A model generated the notes under the pieces. That model had not been told where the DNA came from and searched no databases. It saw only the letters and a program-made list of their open reading frames with translations. DNA of 64,000 nucleotides. Source: Candidatus Formimonas warabiya. Lineage in GTDB: Bacteria > Bacillota > Dehalobacteriia > Dehalobacteriales > Dehalobacteriaceae. Of the stretch, positions 36,716-45,481 are shown in pieces (position 1 is the stretch's first letter; every line of letters begins with the position of its first letter). The position numbers were made by a program, and so were the translations under genes. The stretch is from assembly GCF_002777255.1 (NCBI RefSeq), contig NZ_CP017634.1:2306903-2370902 (forward strand), read 5' to 3'.

Positions 36716-37651
36716 ATGGAAAAAATAAATTTGGCGTCAGAAAGACTTCCTATCCTTGCTTATCTGACAGTCTGCGTTATCTGGGGATCAACATACCTTG
36801 CCATCCGCATTGCCGTTTTTGATTTGCCCCCTTTCCTATCTGCCGGGGTCCGTTTTGTGATCGCGGGATTGATTATGTTGGCCTATGCCCGGCTCAAAGG
36901 GCTGCCTTTCACCAACCGGGTCCAAATCGGCCGGCAATCAGTGGTTGGTCTCTTCCTGCTCTTGGGCGGTAATGGATTGGTGATGCTGGGCTCCCAATGG
37001 ATCAGTTCCAGCGTGGCCGCCTTGCTCTTTGCCACGGTTCCTTTATTTATGGCTGCTTTCGGACTAATTCTCCCGGGGGGAGAAAAGCTGAACTGGTCCG
37101 GATGGCTAGGGTTGTGCATCGGATTTGTCGGAGTGGCTTTATTGGTGTTTACGAGTCTGGAAAACCTGAAATTGCCCTTAAAAGGTTTAATCATTATCCT
37201 TGCCGGAGCCTTCTTCTGGGCTTCCGGTTCGGTCTACTCCAACAGAATCGGCAGCACCGGATCCGTTGAAATCAATCTCAGTATACAAATGCTGGCTGGC
37301 GGTGCAGGCTTGCTGCTGACCGGATTTTTGTTCGGTGAAGCCGGACACCTTTCCCTTACGTCGCAAGGTGTTCTGGCCATACTTTACCTGATATTTTTCG
37401 GCTCTCTTCTGGGGTACAGTGCTTATATTTACCTCCTTAATGTCTGGCCGGCAGCACGGGTAGGCACCTATGCATACATAAACCCGGCGGTGGCCATGTT
37501 TTTAGGCAGCCTGATCCTCCACGAGCCGATTACAGCCTTTGTTGTCCTCGGCACCTTCGTCATTTTGGCAGGTGTTTTTCTCGTGCAGTATTCCGCTAGA
37601 AAGAGAAATACGGCTCCGGTTTCACAAATTCCCTCTCAAACCTCCCATTAG
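36716..37651 (+). CDS. EamA/DMT-superfamily transporter (YedA-like)
   Basis: A 311-residue exporter-type membrane protein with ten helices in two EamA repeats (YLTVCVIWGSTYLAIRIAV ... ; GLIIILAGAFFWASGSVYSN ...). Such proteins export amino acids or metabolites. The ATG at 36716 follows AGGAGA at proper spacing; the ATG at 36701 overlaps that site. Confidence 0.88.
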   Translation: MEKINLASERLPILAYLTVCVIWGSTYLAIRIAVFDLPPFLSAGVRFVIAGLIMLAYARLKGLPFTNRVQIGRQSVVGLFLLLGGNGLVMLGSQWISSSVAALLFATVPLFMAAFGLILPGGEKLNWSGWLGLCIGFVGVALLVFTSLENLKLPLKGLIIILAGAFFWASGSVYSNRIGSTGSVEINLSIQMLAGGAGLLLTGFLFGEAGHLSLTSQGVLAILYLIFFGSLLGYSAYIYLLNVWPAARVGTYAYINPAVAMFLGSLILHEPITAFVVLGTFVILAGVFLVQYSARKRNTAPVSQIPSQTSH

Positions 37652-37720
37652 TAAAGAAAATTTTGTTCAAAATTAATTTATTTCAAGAAGGAATTTGAGC
37701 CTGTTCCGCGAATTTCTTAT

Positions 37721-37735
37721 TAGTAATAATTACTA
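37721..37735 (+). promoter_or_regulatory. Perfect 7-1-7 palindrome (Fur-family-like box)
   Basis: TAGTAAT-A-ATTACTA, 24 bases upstream of the small zinc-ribbon gene. It shares the TnnTAAT-n-ATTAnnA frame of Fur/PerR/Zur boxes. The regulator is not shown. Confidence 0.45.
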
Positions 37736-37758
37736 TTATTATAAAGGAGCGATGTACG

Positions 37759-37905
37759 ATGCTAAATTGTGCCAAGTGCGGTCAAGAAATTGAAGATCAT
37801 GAAAGTTATGCGGTAAACGGAGAAAAATTATGTGAAGAATGCGCCATCGCCAAAGAAAGCCGGCAGAACCCCTCCAAACCTTGCGGGAACGGGTCCGGCC
37901 AATAG
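37759..37905 (+). CDS. Small zinc-ribbon protein
   Basis: A 48-residue protein, with CAKCGQEI at residues 4-11 and CEECA at 26-30, forming one four-cysteine zinc ribbon of the DUF2180 or LIM-like short kind. A further lone cysteine is near the end. AAAGGAG is 9 bases before the ATG, and a terminator follows at 37994. The palindrome upstream suggests metal- or peroxide-responsive control. Function unknown. Confidence 0.7.
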   Translation: MLNCAKCGQEIEDHESYAVNGEKLCEECAIAKESRQNPSKPCGNGSGQ

Positions 37906-37993
37906 TTGGCCTGCCCTCTGATCATGGAAGGGATTGCCCCGGTGCTCATCTTTTCTGATCGACGGTCTGTTCAATCCCATACCCCTCTTTCTG

Positions 37994-38026
37994 TGCCCTG
38001 CCGATCCCCTCGGCAGGGCATTTTTG
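37994..38026 (+). terminator. Terminator after the zinc-ribbon gene
   Basis: TGCCCTGCCG / CGGCAGGGCA around ATCCCCT, followed by TTTTTG. Confidence 0.9.
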
Positions 38027-38171
38027 CTGCTCAGGCTGCACCCGGCACACTATTTTGATTGTTAATATGGGGTTATTTTTGAGTTAAATTATGCTGCGGC
38101 TTATTGTTTCCAAACAATTTACCATGCTACAATGATCCCGTGAAAAATTTACGTAATGGAGTTGTGAAAAA

Positions 38172-38900
38172 ATGAAGACAAACACAAATGTGCTGAAAGA
38201 AAAAGTCAGCGCAGACCTGAACATGAGAAAAATCCTTTTTGAGACCTGCCTGACCAAAAAAGAGGCCTGGAATTCAAAAATCCAGGTAGAAATCGCCCTG
38301 GATAAGTCCGGCTCTATGCCCTCCCTGTATAAAAACGGCACGATGCAAACCATCGTGGAAATGCTGCTGCCCTTTGCCCTGATCTTTAACGAAAACAAGA
38401 CCTTGCCTGTAAGTACATTTTCCGACGGCATCCAAAGCCAAGCCCCGGTTTCGGAAAGCAATTTATACAATTACATCATTGACGAAATCATCACGAAACA
38501 CCCCTTCCCTTTATGCGGCGGTCGGAATTTCTTCCCCGTGATGAATCGCATTCTTGCCAACCACCTGGAAGAAAACAAGGCCAATGGTTCCCGGTTGGTC
38601 TTTCTTATCACCAACGGCGATGGCTATGACCCGGAAAAATACCGCCCGTTACTTCAAGAAAGCGCCAAGTTCAATCTATATTGGCAGTTTATTGCTTTAG
38701 AATGCAGCCTGCAGCGGGATTTTCTCCCTCAAAACCCCTTTTCCCAGCAGTGCGCCGACAATACCGGTTTCTTAGGCATTTCTCTCAATAGTTCTCTTTT
38801 TCATGAAAGATTGTACGATCTTTTGCTGAATAAATACCTGCTCTGGGAAAAAGAAGCAAAAATAAAAGGGATTATTCCCCGGACCTCCTGTGTCGCATAA
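38172..38900 (+). CDS. von Willebrand A domain protein (TerF/TerY-like)
   Basis: 242 residues with a vWA fold of the kind seen in tellurite/stress-resistance TerF-like proteins. The MIDAS motif is DKSGSM (DxSxS), with a later threonine/aspartate pair in FLITNGDGYDP. No Ter partners are nearby. No signal peptide. It may be a metal-dependent protein-interaction module; function not known. Confidence 0.8.
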   Translation: MKTNTNVLKEKVSADLNMRKILFETCLTKKEAWNSKIQVEIALDKSGSMPSLYKNGTMQTIVEMLLPFALIFNENKTLPVSTFSDGIQSQAPVSESNLYNYIIDEIITKHPFPLCGGRNFFPVMNRILANHLEENKANGSRLVFLITNGDGYDPEKYRPLLQESAKFNLYWQFIALECSLQRDFLPQNPFSQQCADNTGFLGISLNSSLFHERLYDLLLNKYLLWEKEAKIKGIIPRTSCVA

Positions 38901-38946
38901 TAAGAAAGTCAAATCAGGCGGTAATTTTCCCATGCTTGCCAAGGAG

Positions 38947-39840
38947 CTACACCTTTTTCACAATGGCGATGATACAGGAAAGCACAATCAGCCCGCCCCC
39001 GATCAACCCGGAAAAAAGGATTGTCTCGTGCAGAAAAACAGCTGCCAAAACCAAGGTGCAAATGGGATCTGCCAGAAGAATGATGCCCACACTCTCCGGG
39101 CTGGCGGTTTTCTGGGCTTTTGTCTGAAACAAGGTTGCTGCCCCGGTCCCAAATACACCCATGACCAGCAGGGGCAGTAAATTGGCCTGAACAGCGCCCA
39201 GATGGAAACCCTCCAGGAAAAAAGCCCCGCAAAACGCGGCAACCGCGAGTACGGCAACCTGAATAAACGAAAGAACATAATCATCTTTATCCCGGCCAAA
39301 CCGATCCAGACAAATGGTATAGACGCTGTAAGCCACGGCACAGAAAAAAGCAAGCAAATCACCGAAATTAAAGCTTCCCCCGTTGATTCCGGAAATAAAT
39401 TTCAAACCCACCAGGGAAATAAGCACGCTGGTCACCACCCACTTGGACGGCAGCCTCTTTTTCAGTACCGCTTCGGCGGCAGGAACGAATAACACATTCA
39501 GTGCCATGAGAAATCCTGCTTTGGACGCACTGGTATATTTCAAAGAAGCAATCCCCAGATAATAAGCGAAAAAAACAATCAGCCCCAGTAATAGACCTGT
39601 CTTTAAATCTTCCCGTCCCATTTTTAAAATTTTGCGCGGGGAAGCCAGAAACAAAATCAACGTAGCGATGGCCGCCCGCACCATTAAAATATGGCCCGGA
39701 GGCAGGGCGCTGATACATACTTTGCTCAAAACCGTACTAAGCCCCCAGCTAAAAGCGGTCAGAAAAAGGAGCGTATAGGCCAGGGCCTGGCCGCTGTCCA
39801 CCTTATTTGGTTGTTGCAGTACTGTCAATTCTTCGTTCAT
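38947..39840 (-). CDS. EamA/DMT-superfamily transporter
   Basis: A 297-residue, ten-helix membrane protein with two EamA repeats (AYTLLFLTAFSWGLSTVLSK ... ; GDLLAFFCAVAYSVYTICLD ...). The substrate is unknown. It is not closely similar to the DMT gene at 36716, so this is not a local duplication. Convergent with the vWA gene. Confidence 0.87.
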   Translation of the reverse strand: MNEELTVLQQPNKVDSGQALAYTLLFLTAFSWGLSTVLSKVCISALPPGHILMVRAAIATLILFLASPRKILKMGREDLKTGLLLGLIVFFAYYLGIASLKYTSASKAGFLMALNVLFVPAAEAVLKKRLPSKWVVTSVLISLVGLKFISGINGGSFNFGDLLAFFCAVAYSVYTICLDRFGRDKDDYVLSFIQVAVLAVAAFCGAFFLEGFHLGAVQANLLPLLVMGVFGTGAATLFQTKAQKTASPESVGIILLADPICTLVLAAVFLHETILFSGLIGGGLIVLSCIIAIVKKV

Positions 39841-40005
39841 ATTTCACCCCAAAAAAGACTTCCCCTTCAGTATATTCCTTTTCCTTCCTCTGAATCAAGG
39901 CTTAATTCCCGGCATAGTTCTCTCCCGGTTTTTATGATATAATAAAAGGGTATAAGAAAAAATAACCGGGAATAATCCCGGTTATAAAATTGTAAGGAGT
40001 TACCT

Positions 40006-40386
40006 GTGAATCGATACGCTGCCGTTAAACACTATCTTTTTGCTTTTATGCTGATTATGGCTGCCGTTTACGAAGCAGGGGGAATTATTGACCCTGTTGA
40101 GCGCCTGGCATTGTTGAAAAATCCCGGTTTGCTTTCCCAGCACCCAGGGATTCAGCTCATGAATATCTTTTACCTGATTGGCTTGTTCTTCATGTTATTC
40201 AGGCATCGGCCCATTGCTTTCGCCCTTTTTTTCCTCAGTCTGGTACAGGGTCTGGGACCTCAGACATCCCAGCGCATATTTATTGATGCCGCCCTTTGTT
40301 TTCTCCTCTTAATTACCGTTCTCTCCCATGAAGTAATCGGGTACCAAAAGAATATCAGGCATGCCTCGTCGGAATCAGAAGACTGA
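40006..40386 (+). CDS. Small membrane protein of unknown function
   Basis: 126 residues with four predicted membrane segments (YLFAFMLIMAAVYEAGGI, LMNIFYLIGLFFMLF, PIAFALFFLSLVQGL, AALCFLLLITVL). GTG start with AAGGAG 6 bases upstream; TATAAT at 39936-39941 could be its -10. No family recognised. Confidence 0.65.
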   Translation: MNRYAAVKHYLFAFMLIMAAVYEAGGIIDPVERLALLKNPGLLSQHPGIQLMNIFYLIGLFFMLFRHRPIAFALFFLSLVQGLGPQTSQRIFIDAALCFLLLITVLSHEVIGYQKNIRHASSESED

Positions 40387-40394
40387 ATATGAAA

Positions 40395-40432
40395 AAGGAA
40401 TTATCGATGGAGATAATTCCTAAATTTTTTTA
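40395..40432. terminator. Bidirectional terminator at the end of the SpoVA operon
   Basis: GGAATTATC / GATAATTCC followed by TAAATTTTTTTATT. It lies between the convergent membrane-protein gene and the second DUF1657 gene. Confidence 0.8.
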
Positions 40433-40642
40433 TTGCCTGTACTGGGGTTCCTGTTGCTCGATATATTTCTGACGTTGCTGCAAGGTGCCTACGGCAGTAT
40501 CCAGGGTTTTTGCCAATTGCTCAAAAGTTTGTTTGGCCTGAACATCCTGAGTTTCCAAGGCAAAGGTCTTCATACTGGCGGCTGCGCTCTGGACACTGGC
40601 GATGGCCTGCTGCATTTGGGTTCCTACGGTCATGAACCTCAC
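40430..40642 (-). CDS. DUF1657 domain protein (last gene of spoVA2mob-like operon)
   Basis: A 70-residue helical protein (TVGTQMQQAIASVQSAAASM ... QTFEQLAKTLDTAVGTLQQR). DUF1657 proteins bracket mobile-type spoVA operons in Bacillus and Clostridia, where the operon raises spore heat resistance. Their exact job in the spore is unknown. A homologue sits at the head of this operon (43408-43614). Confidence 0.85.
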   Translation of the reverse strand: MRFMTVGTQMQQAIASVQSAAASMKTFALETQDVQAKQTFEQLAKTLDTAVGTLQQRQKYIEQQEPQYRQ

Positions 40643-40663
40643 CCCCTTTCCTAAAAATAAGAA

Positions 40664-41020
40664 TTAGCCTTTAGGGCGGAAAATTAAGGCCCCCATAAAA
40701 CCGAAAATGATCGCCGCAGAAATTCCCGCGCTGGTTACTTCGAAGATTCCGGTAAGCACCCCGATAATCCCCGTGTTTTGAGCTTCCAAGAGAGCCCCTT
40801 TGACCAGAGAATTGCCAAAGCTGACAATGGGTACGGAGGCGCCCGCCCCGGCGAACTTTACCAGGGGATCGTAGAGGCCTAACCCGCCCAAAATACTGCC
40901 GATCACGACCAAAGTGCTCATGGTATGGGCGGGGGTAAGCCGGAAAACATCCATCATAATTTGTCCTACGACACAAATACCTCCGCCGATGATAAAAGCC
41001 CAAATAAATTTCTCCATCAA
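40664..41020 (-). CDS. spoVAE: Stage V sporulation protein AE (SpoVAEb)
   Basis: A 118-residue, four-helix membrane protein (FIWAFIIGGGICVVGQIMMD ... VVIGSILGGLGLYDPLVKFA). Member of the inner-spore-membrane channel that moves Ca-dipicolinate during sporulation and germination. It lies 12 bases after the spoVAD stop. Expression is expected in the forespore (sigma-G), which cannot be confirmed from a promoter here. Confidence 0.93.
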   Translation of the reverse strand: MMEKFIWAFIIGGGICVVGQIMMDVFRLTPAHTMSTLVVIGSILGGLGLYDPLVKFAGAGASVPIVSFGNSLVKGALLEAQNTGIIGVLTGIFEVTSAGISAAIIFGFMGALIFRPKG

Positions 41021-41032
41021 GAGGCCTTCCTC

Positions 41033-42049
41033 CTACTCACTTTCTATGGATACCGCATGGGCAATACAGGGAATGCTTTCCTTCTGCTGGTAAGACAGGG
41101 GAGAGAGCAGCGCCCCGGTGGCAATGACTAAAATTCTTTTTAATTCTCCCCGGCCCATCCGTTTCAAAAAGTGCCCGTAGGTCACGGTGGCGGAACAGGC
41201 GCAACCGCTGCCTCCGGCCATGACCGGTTGATCGTTTTTATAAATCAGAATCCCGCAATCCGTAAATATCTCCGGGGGAATGTCAAGGCCGTGTTTGCTT
41301 AACAAATCTCCCGCGATGCGATGGCCAACTCTACCCAAGTCACCGGTGGCAATCAGGTCATAATAGTCAGGGGAAAGATGCCGGTCCCGGAAATGGGCTT
41401 CTATGGTGTCAACTGCTGCCGGCGCCATGGCGACGCCCATATTAAAGGGGTCGGAAATTCCCATATCCACCACCCGGCCAATGGTGGCCGAGGTGACCCT
41501 GGGACCGATACCCTTTTGGCCCAGTAGCGCTGCTCCCGCCCCGGTAACCGTCCACTGTGCGGTAGGCGGCTTTTGAGCCCCATATTCTGTGGGGTAGCGG
41601 TACTGCTTCTCTGCCGCTGCATTATGGCTGGAAGTCCCCACGAGCACATGATCGCCGCACCGGCTGTCCACAATCAAAGAGGCCAGGGACAATCCTTCCA
41701 TGGCGCTGGAACAGGCTCCGTAGACACCTAAAAAAGGGACGGCCAGGGTCCGGGCCACAAAACTGCTGGAAATGATTTGATTCATCAAATCGCCGGCCAG
41801 AAAAAACTGGATATCCTCTTTTTTTAATGCCGCTTTATGGATGGTCTGTTCGCAGGCTTGCTCCAAGAGGGTTTTCTCCGCTTTTTCGAAACTGGTCTGA
41901 CCTAACCAAATATCATCATGGAGGATATCAAAATCGTCGGCCAGACTTCCTTGGGCTTCAAAGGGTCCGCCCACCGCCGCTGAGGCGAGAATCACCGGTC
42001 TGGATTTAAATACCCACGTACAATGTCCCTGAATCATGTCACATGCCAC
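41033..42049 (-). CDS. spoVAD: Stage V sporulation protein AD
   Basis: 338 residues with a thiolase-like fold that binds dipicolinic acid at the SpoVA channel. Landmarks are FLGVYGACSSAMEGLSLA (cysteine at the thiolase site), VLVGTSSHNAAAEKQYRYPTE and GSGCACSATVTYG. It overlaps the end of spoVAC by 11 bases. Confidence 0.95.
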   Translation of the reverse strand: MACDMIQGHCTWVFKSRPVILASAAVGGPFEAQGSLADDFDILHDDIWLGQTSFEKAEKTLLEQACEQTIHKAALKKEDIQFFLAGDLMNQIISSSFVARTLAVPFLGVYGACSSAMEGLSLASLIVDSRCGDHVLVGTSSHNAAAEKQYRYPTEYGAQKPPTAQWTVTGAGAALLGQKGIGPRVTSATIGRVVDMGISDPFNMGVAMAPAAVDTIEAHFRDRHLSPDYYDLIATGDLGRVGHRIAGDLLSKHGLDIPPEIFTDCGILIYKNDQPVMAGGSGCACSATVTYGHFLKRMGRGELKRILVIATGALLSPLSYQQKESIPCIAHAVSIESE

Positions 42050-42518
42050 CTAGCGCTTGAATTGTTAGTTTGATGATGGCCACCACGAAGGCGGAAAAAA
42101 CACCATAGGCAATAACCGGCCCGGCAATTTTAAACATATTTCCTCCTACCCCCAGGACATATCCTTCGCTCCGGTGCTCGATGGCCGCGGAGGCGATGGT
42201 ATTGGCAAATCCGGTCACAGGTACCGCGCTTCCGGCCCCGCCCCATTGGGCGATATGATCAAAAACGCCTAGTCCGGTCAATAAAACAGACAGCATGATG
42301 ATTCCGGCCGTAGCAGGATTCCCTGCCGTTTCCCCGGTAAAATCAAAATAAGTAATAAAAAACCATTGTAAACCTTGACCGATGGTACAGATCAAGCCGC
42401 CGAGCAAAAAGGCCTTTACGCAGTTTACCAGGACAGGCCGCTTCGGCTCCCGGGCTTTGGCAAAAGCCTGGTATTCCTGCTGGGTGGGCGCTAACCTTTT
42501 CTTTTTTTTGTTGGACAA
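42039..42518 (-). CDS. spoVAC: Stage V sporulation protein AC
   Basis: A 159-residue membrane protein with a Lys-rich N-terminus and four to five helices (VNCVKAFLLGGLICTIGQGL ...). SpoVAC is the mechanosensitive channel part of the SpoVA complex. Placed between the YetF-type gene and spoVAD. Confidence 0.94.
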   Translation of the reverse strand: MSNKKKKRLAPTQQEYQAFAKAREPKRPVLVNCVKAFLLGGLICTIGQGLQWFFITYFDFTGETAGNPATAGIIMLSVLLTGLGVFDHIAQWGGAGSAVPVTGFANTIASAAIEHRSEGYVLGVGGNMFKIAGPVIAYGVFSAFVVAIIKLTIQALGGM

Positions 42519-42529
42519 GACATCACCTT

Positions 42530-43399
42530 CTAGCGAAGCAGATAGGGTTCCAGCTTATCTTTAATTTCTTTTACCTTCCGGCTGTTCTTTAAGTACATTT
42601 CTTTGGCCGTGCTATTTTCTGTTTCCAAAGCAAAAGACATCAGATCCGACTGGCATTTTTCCAGGTTGGCATAGAGCAAATCCCGCACCTTGGGCTGGGC
42701 AAGCTGAATGGTATCATCAAACAGGTCCAGGTATAATTCCCCGAAGGTGTCTACCTGTCCGATAAATACGTTTTCCAAGGAGACTCCAACTTTTTTTAAT
42801 TCTGTTTTCAGCCATTCCTGGTTTAAGCCGATCCGGGTTAAAGGTTCATGGAGCATGTTGCCGTCAAGGATTACGGTTTGAGGTGCTGTCCCCGGGGGAA
42901 TTTTTCTGCCAAAATCTTTGGGAACAAGAGGCCTCTGATCAGATTTCAGTAAAACATTGATTTCACCTGTGTTTTCCATGAGGGCAAATTCCACATCACT
43001 GAGGCTAAACACATTTTTTGTGCGCAGAGACCTTAACAGTTCTTCTCCCGTAATACGCACTTTGGTTAAGTTTTCCTCCAAAACTTTTCCATGGCTGATT
43101 AATACCGTTTCCCTTCCATAAACCCAGTCGTGTACCCACTTACTTTTCATCGCGGCATAATCCATGAGAATGAAGAGGGACACCCAGATCCCCAGCGTAA
43201 TCAGACCTAAAAACAGGTTGGGGATGATCCCCGAAGCGATGAGAGCCGTAGTGACTCCAATCACCAAAAAGCTGATAAATTGAAAAGGAGGAATTTCTAC
43301 CATATTCCTCTTTCCCTTTAATCTGACCAAGAGCCAAACAATAAAAAACAGCAAACCAGTGCGCAATGCTGTCTCTATCCAATCTGCCATAAGCATCAC
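42530..43399 (-). CDS. DUF421/YetF domain membrane protein
   Basis: 289 residues: three N-terminal membrane helices, then the YetF cytoplasmic domain (LISHGKVLEENLTKVRITGEELLRSLRTKNVFSLSDVEFALMEN), and a C-terminal DUF1657-like tail (YANLEKCQSDLMSFALETENSTAKEMYL). The fusion of DUF421 with a DUF1657-like tail is the form found in spoVA2mob operons. A role in spore heat resistance is inferred from that. Confidence 0.88.
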   Translation of the reverse strand: MMLMADWIETALRTGLLFFIVWLLVRLKGKRNMVEIPPFQFISFLVIGVTTALIASGIIPNLFLGLITLGIWVSLFILMDYAAMKSKWVHDWVYGRETVLISHGKVLEENLTKVRITGEELLRSLRTKNVFSLSDVEFALMENTGEINVLLKSDQRPLVPKDFGRKIPPGTAPQTVILDGNMLHEPLTRIGLNQEWLKTELKKVGVSLENVFIGQVDTFGELYLDLFDDTIQLAQPKVRDLLYANLEKCQSDLMSFALETENSTAKEMYLKNSRKVKEIKDKLEPYLLR

Positions 43400-43407
43400 C
43401 CAAAAAG

Positions 43408-43614
43408 TTATTGCCCCTTGTATTGGGGTTCTTCAAATTCCAGAATTCTTTTTCTTCCTTCCAGGTCCTCCACCACTTCATGCAGAGATCTTGCCGCATC
43501 GGCAAACACGTCTTTTATTTCTTGCCGGCTTGTTTGCACGGCATATATTTTCAAGGTGTTGGCAACTCCCTGGAGGGTATATAAGGTATCGTTTAATTTG
43601 GCATATGTCGTCAT
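43408..43614 (-). CDS. DUF1657 domain protein (first gene of spoVA2mob-like operon)
   Basis: 68 residues (TYAKLNDTLYTLQGVANTLKIY ... RSLHEVVEDLEGRKRILEFEEPQYKGQ). It ends with EPQY, as does the copy at 40430 (QEPQYRQ), so they are paralogues. Good GGAGGTC ribosome site. Confidence 0.85.
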   Translation of the reverse strand: MTTYAKLNDTLYTLQGVANTLKIYAVQTSRQEIKDVFADAARSLHEVVEDLEGRKRILEFEEPQYKGQ

Positions 43615-43747
43615 GCTTTGACCTCCCGGATGTTAATTTACACGAATTCTGAGATAATATACTTCCCAATTATTTCCCACAGAAAAGGTCAAAAGACTTT
43701 TGGGGATCCGGACAGACAGCATCCTGACCGCACCGGGTTGAAAGGAC

Positions 43748-43776
43748 AAAAAATCCTCCCCGCAGGGAGGATCTGG
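43748..43776 (-). terminator. Terminator of the corrinoid/methyltransferase operon
   Basis: On the minus strand ATCCTCCC / GGGAGGAT with loop TGCG, followed by TTTTTTG. Confidence 0.85.
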
Positions 43777-43792
43777 AAAAAAATATACGCTT

Positions 43793-44167
43793 TTAATCAT
43801 ATCCAATCAGATAGGAATCCAGTTTGCGGAGCATCTCTTCCAGGCAACTGTTTACGATCTCATGAACCTTTTCTAGGGGAATCTCCACCAAAACGACATT
43901 TAGATAGAGACGGGGGTGAAAGAACAAAAAATCATGCCACCCCGGTGAGACCCTGTCTGTTATTTTACCCGGCATGGTACAACTGTACGCGGCAAAAACA
44001 TCATTCTCTACAACCAAAACTTTCAGATGGCCGGGAATAATCCCCCGGATATTTAATCTCTGCCCTAATTCTTGCAATAAACCGGCAATGATCTGATAAA
44101 AGTCTTGTGCCGCTAAGGGTTGGTTCAGGTTAAGGGTCAGTTCTTTTGCCACAGCCTGATGAGGCAC
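43793..44167 (-). CDS. Unknown protein at the end of the methyltransferase operon
   Basis: 124 residues, not recognised. A compact alpha/beta pattern (PHQAVAKELTLNLNQPLAAQ; KVLVVENDVFAAYSC; FHPRLYLNVVLVEIPLEKVH). The GTG at 44167 has GGGAGG 9 bases upstream and overlaps the end of the CobW-type gene by 38 bases. A longer TTG frame from 44200 exists. Position suggests a role with the corrinoid system. A GTPase-partner function is only a guess. Confidence 0.65.
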   Translation of the reverse strand: MPHQAVAKELTLNLNQPLAAQDFYQIIAGLLQELGQRLNIRGIIPGHLKVLVVENDVFAAYSCTMPGKITDRVSPGWHDFLFFHPRLYLNVVLVEIPLEKVHEIVNSCLEEMLRKLDSYLIGYD

Positions 44168-44756
44168 GATTAAACACCTCCCTGAGAAGAGGCTCTTCAA
44201 TTTTTTTCAAGGCACACATCTTTAGAACCAGTGCTTTCCCGTTTATTTGTTTCACCCCTGTTAGAACCAGGCCTGCCTCCCTTTGATCAACCTCGTCAAT
44301 TTTGTTGATCACCACCATGTCTGCTGCTCCAATCTGAGCAGCAATCAGTTCCGGGGTAATTTCACTAAGTTCCTGCCAGCGGGAAGCGTCCGCCAGAATG
44401 ATGGTATAAGTGTGTTCAATTCCTTTCCCGTACTTGTTTAAGGTATCCAGAATGGCCCCCGGTTTGGCAATTCCTGTGGTTTCTATGATAATCCAGGCGG
44501 GATGAAACTCTTCTTCTATCCGGTTCACCGCTAAGGTCAATTCTCCTGTAAGCTGGCAGCAAATACACCCTCCAAACAATTCCCGTACCAAAAAACCTTC
44601 CAGGGAAAGGAATTTATCATCGATGCCCACCTCTCCCACTTCATTTTCAATTATGACCACCTGCTGCTGATCATGTTCCACCAGGTATTTGGCAAACTGC
44701 CTGATCAAAGAAGTCTTACCCGCGCCGAGAAATCCTCCTATGAGTAGAATCTTCAT
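44130..44756 (-). CDS. CobW/COG0523-type GTPase (metallochaperone-like)
   Basis: A 208-residue G3E-family GTPase. Walker A GGFLGAGKTS is at residues 7-16, the zinc/cobalt-binding GGCICC (CxCC) near residue 65, ETTG switch, and NKID. It lacks the usual CobW C-terminal domain. In this operon it may insert or supply cobalt/corrinoid or activate the methyltransferase; this is inferred from neighbours. ATG at 44756 with AGGTGA 6 bases upstream. Confidence 0.85.
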   Translation of the reverse strand: MKILLIGGFLGAGKTSLIRQFAKYLVEHDQQQVVIIENEVGEVGIDDKFLSLEGFLVRELFGGCICCQLTGELTLAVNRIEEEFHPAWIIIETTGIAKPGAILDTLNKYGKGIEHTYTIILADASRWQELSEITPELIAAQIGAADMVVINKIDEVDQREAGLVLTGVKQINGKALVLKMCALKKIEEPLLREVFNRASSGCGKRTDP

Positions 44757-44761
44757 TCTTT

Positions 44762-45469
44762 TCACCTGCCAAATCCAAACATGGTCTGATTAAAGCCCGG
44801 TTTACTCATGTCTCTTCGAAAATACTCCATGGATAATACCTCTCCCGGTTTTAGAACCAAGAACTCCTCATCCCAGGGGCCGGTAAAGAGTTTCTTCAAC
44901 AAGCGCAGGGAACCGGTTACCACCTGGTGCTGTAAGCCCATGCGCTGGGAAAAATCACAGGATTTTTTCAGGCATCCGTCCACCGCGTAAGCACCCGTGT
45001 CGATGAGAACCAGGCGCCGGTAATGTTCCATCATCACCTTCATCACCCGTTCCGCCTGAACCTGGCCATACCGGTCCAAACACCGTTCGTACTCCTTAAT
45101 AATATTATTTTCATTTTCCAGCCAGCCCCGGGTCAAAAAGTAAGTGCCCATTTCCTGGGAAAGGCGCTCTCTGCTTTGATAGGATCCGAGCAGCAGGGAA
45201 ATACAGTCATCTACCCGGGGAATGACCAGGGTAGCGTGATCGGAATAGAGGCCCAAAAGGGAATTTCCGCAATAACCATAAGCCAGGATGATTTTTTCTA
45301 CATGGGAAATGCGATTGATCTGTTCCTGCAGCTTTGTCCGCAAAGTATCGGGAAAATTGTGCAGTCCTGATTCCACCCATAAAACAGGATGGCTCACACC
45401 GGTTTCCGCGATGGCTAAGTCTACTTCGTCACAAATGGTTTGACAGGCAACAATTACTATGCTCATCAT
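44762..45469 (-). CDS. DUF1638 domain protein
   Basis: A 235-residue protein of a family repeatedly found beside corrinoid methyltransferases in methanogens and acetogens. Landmarks are ILAYGYCGNSLLGL, IPRVDDCISLLLGS and a C-terminal half with YRRLVLIDTGAY. Several conserved cysteines could bind a metal or cofactor. Biochemical role unknown; a methyltransferase accessory function is inferred. Confidence 0.82.
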   Translation of the reverse strand: MMSIVIVACQTICDEVDLAIAETGVSHPVLWVESGLHNFPDTLRTKLQEQINRISHVEKIILAYGYCGNSLLGLYSDHATLVIPRVDDCISLLLGSYQSRERLSQEMGTYFLTRGWLENENNIIKEYERCLDRYGQVQAERVMKVMMEHYRRLVLIDTGAYAVDGCLKKSCDFSQRMGLQHQVVTGSLRLLKKLFTGPWDEEFLVLKPGEVLSMEYFRRDMSKPGFNQTMFGFGR

Positions 45470-45481
45470 TCACCTCAATCA

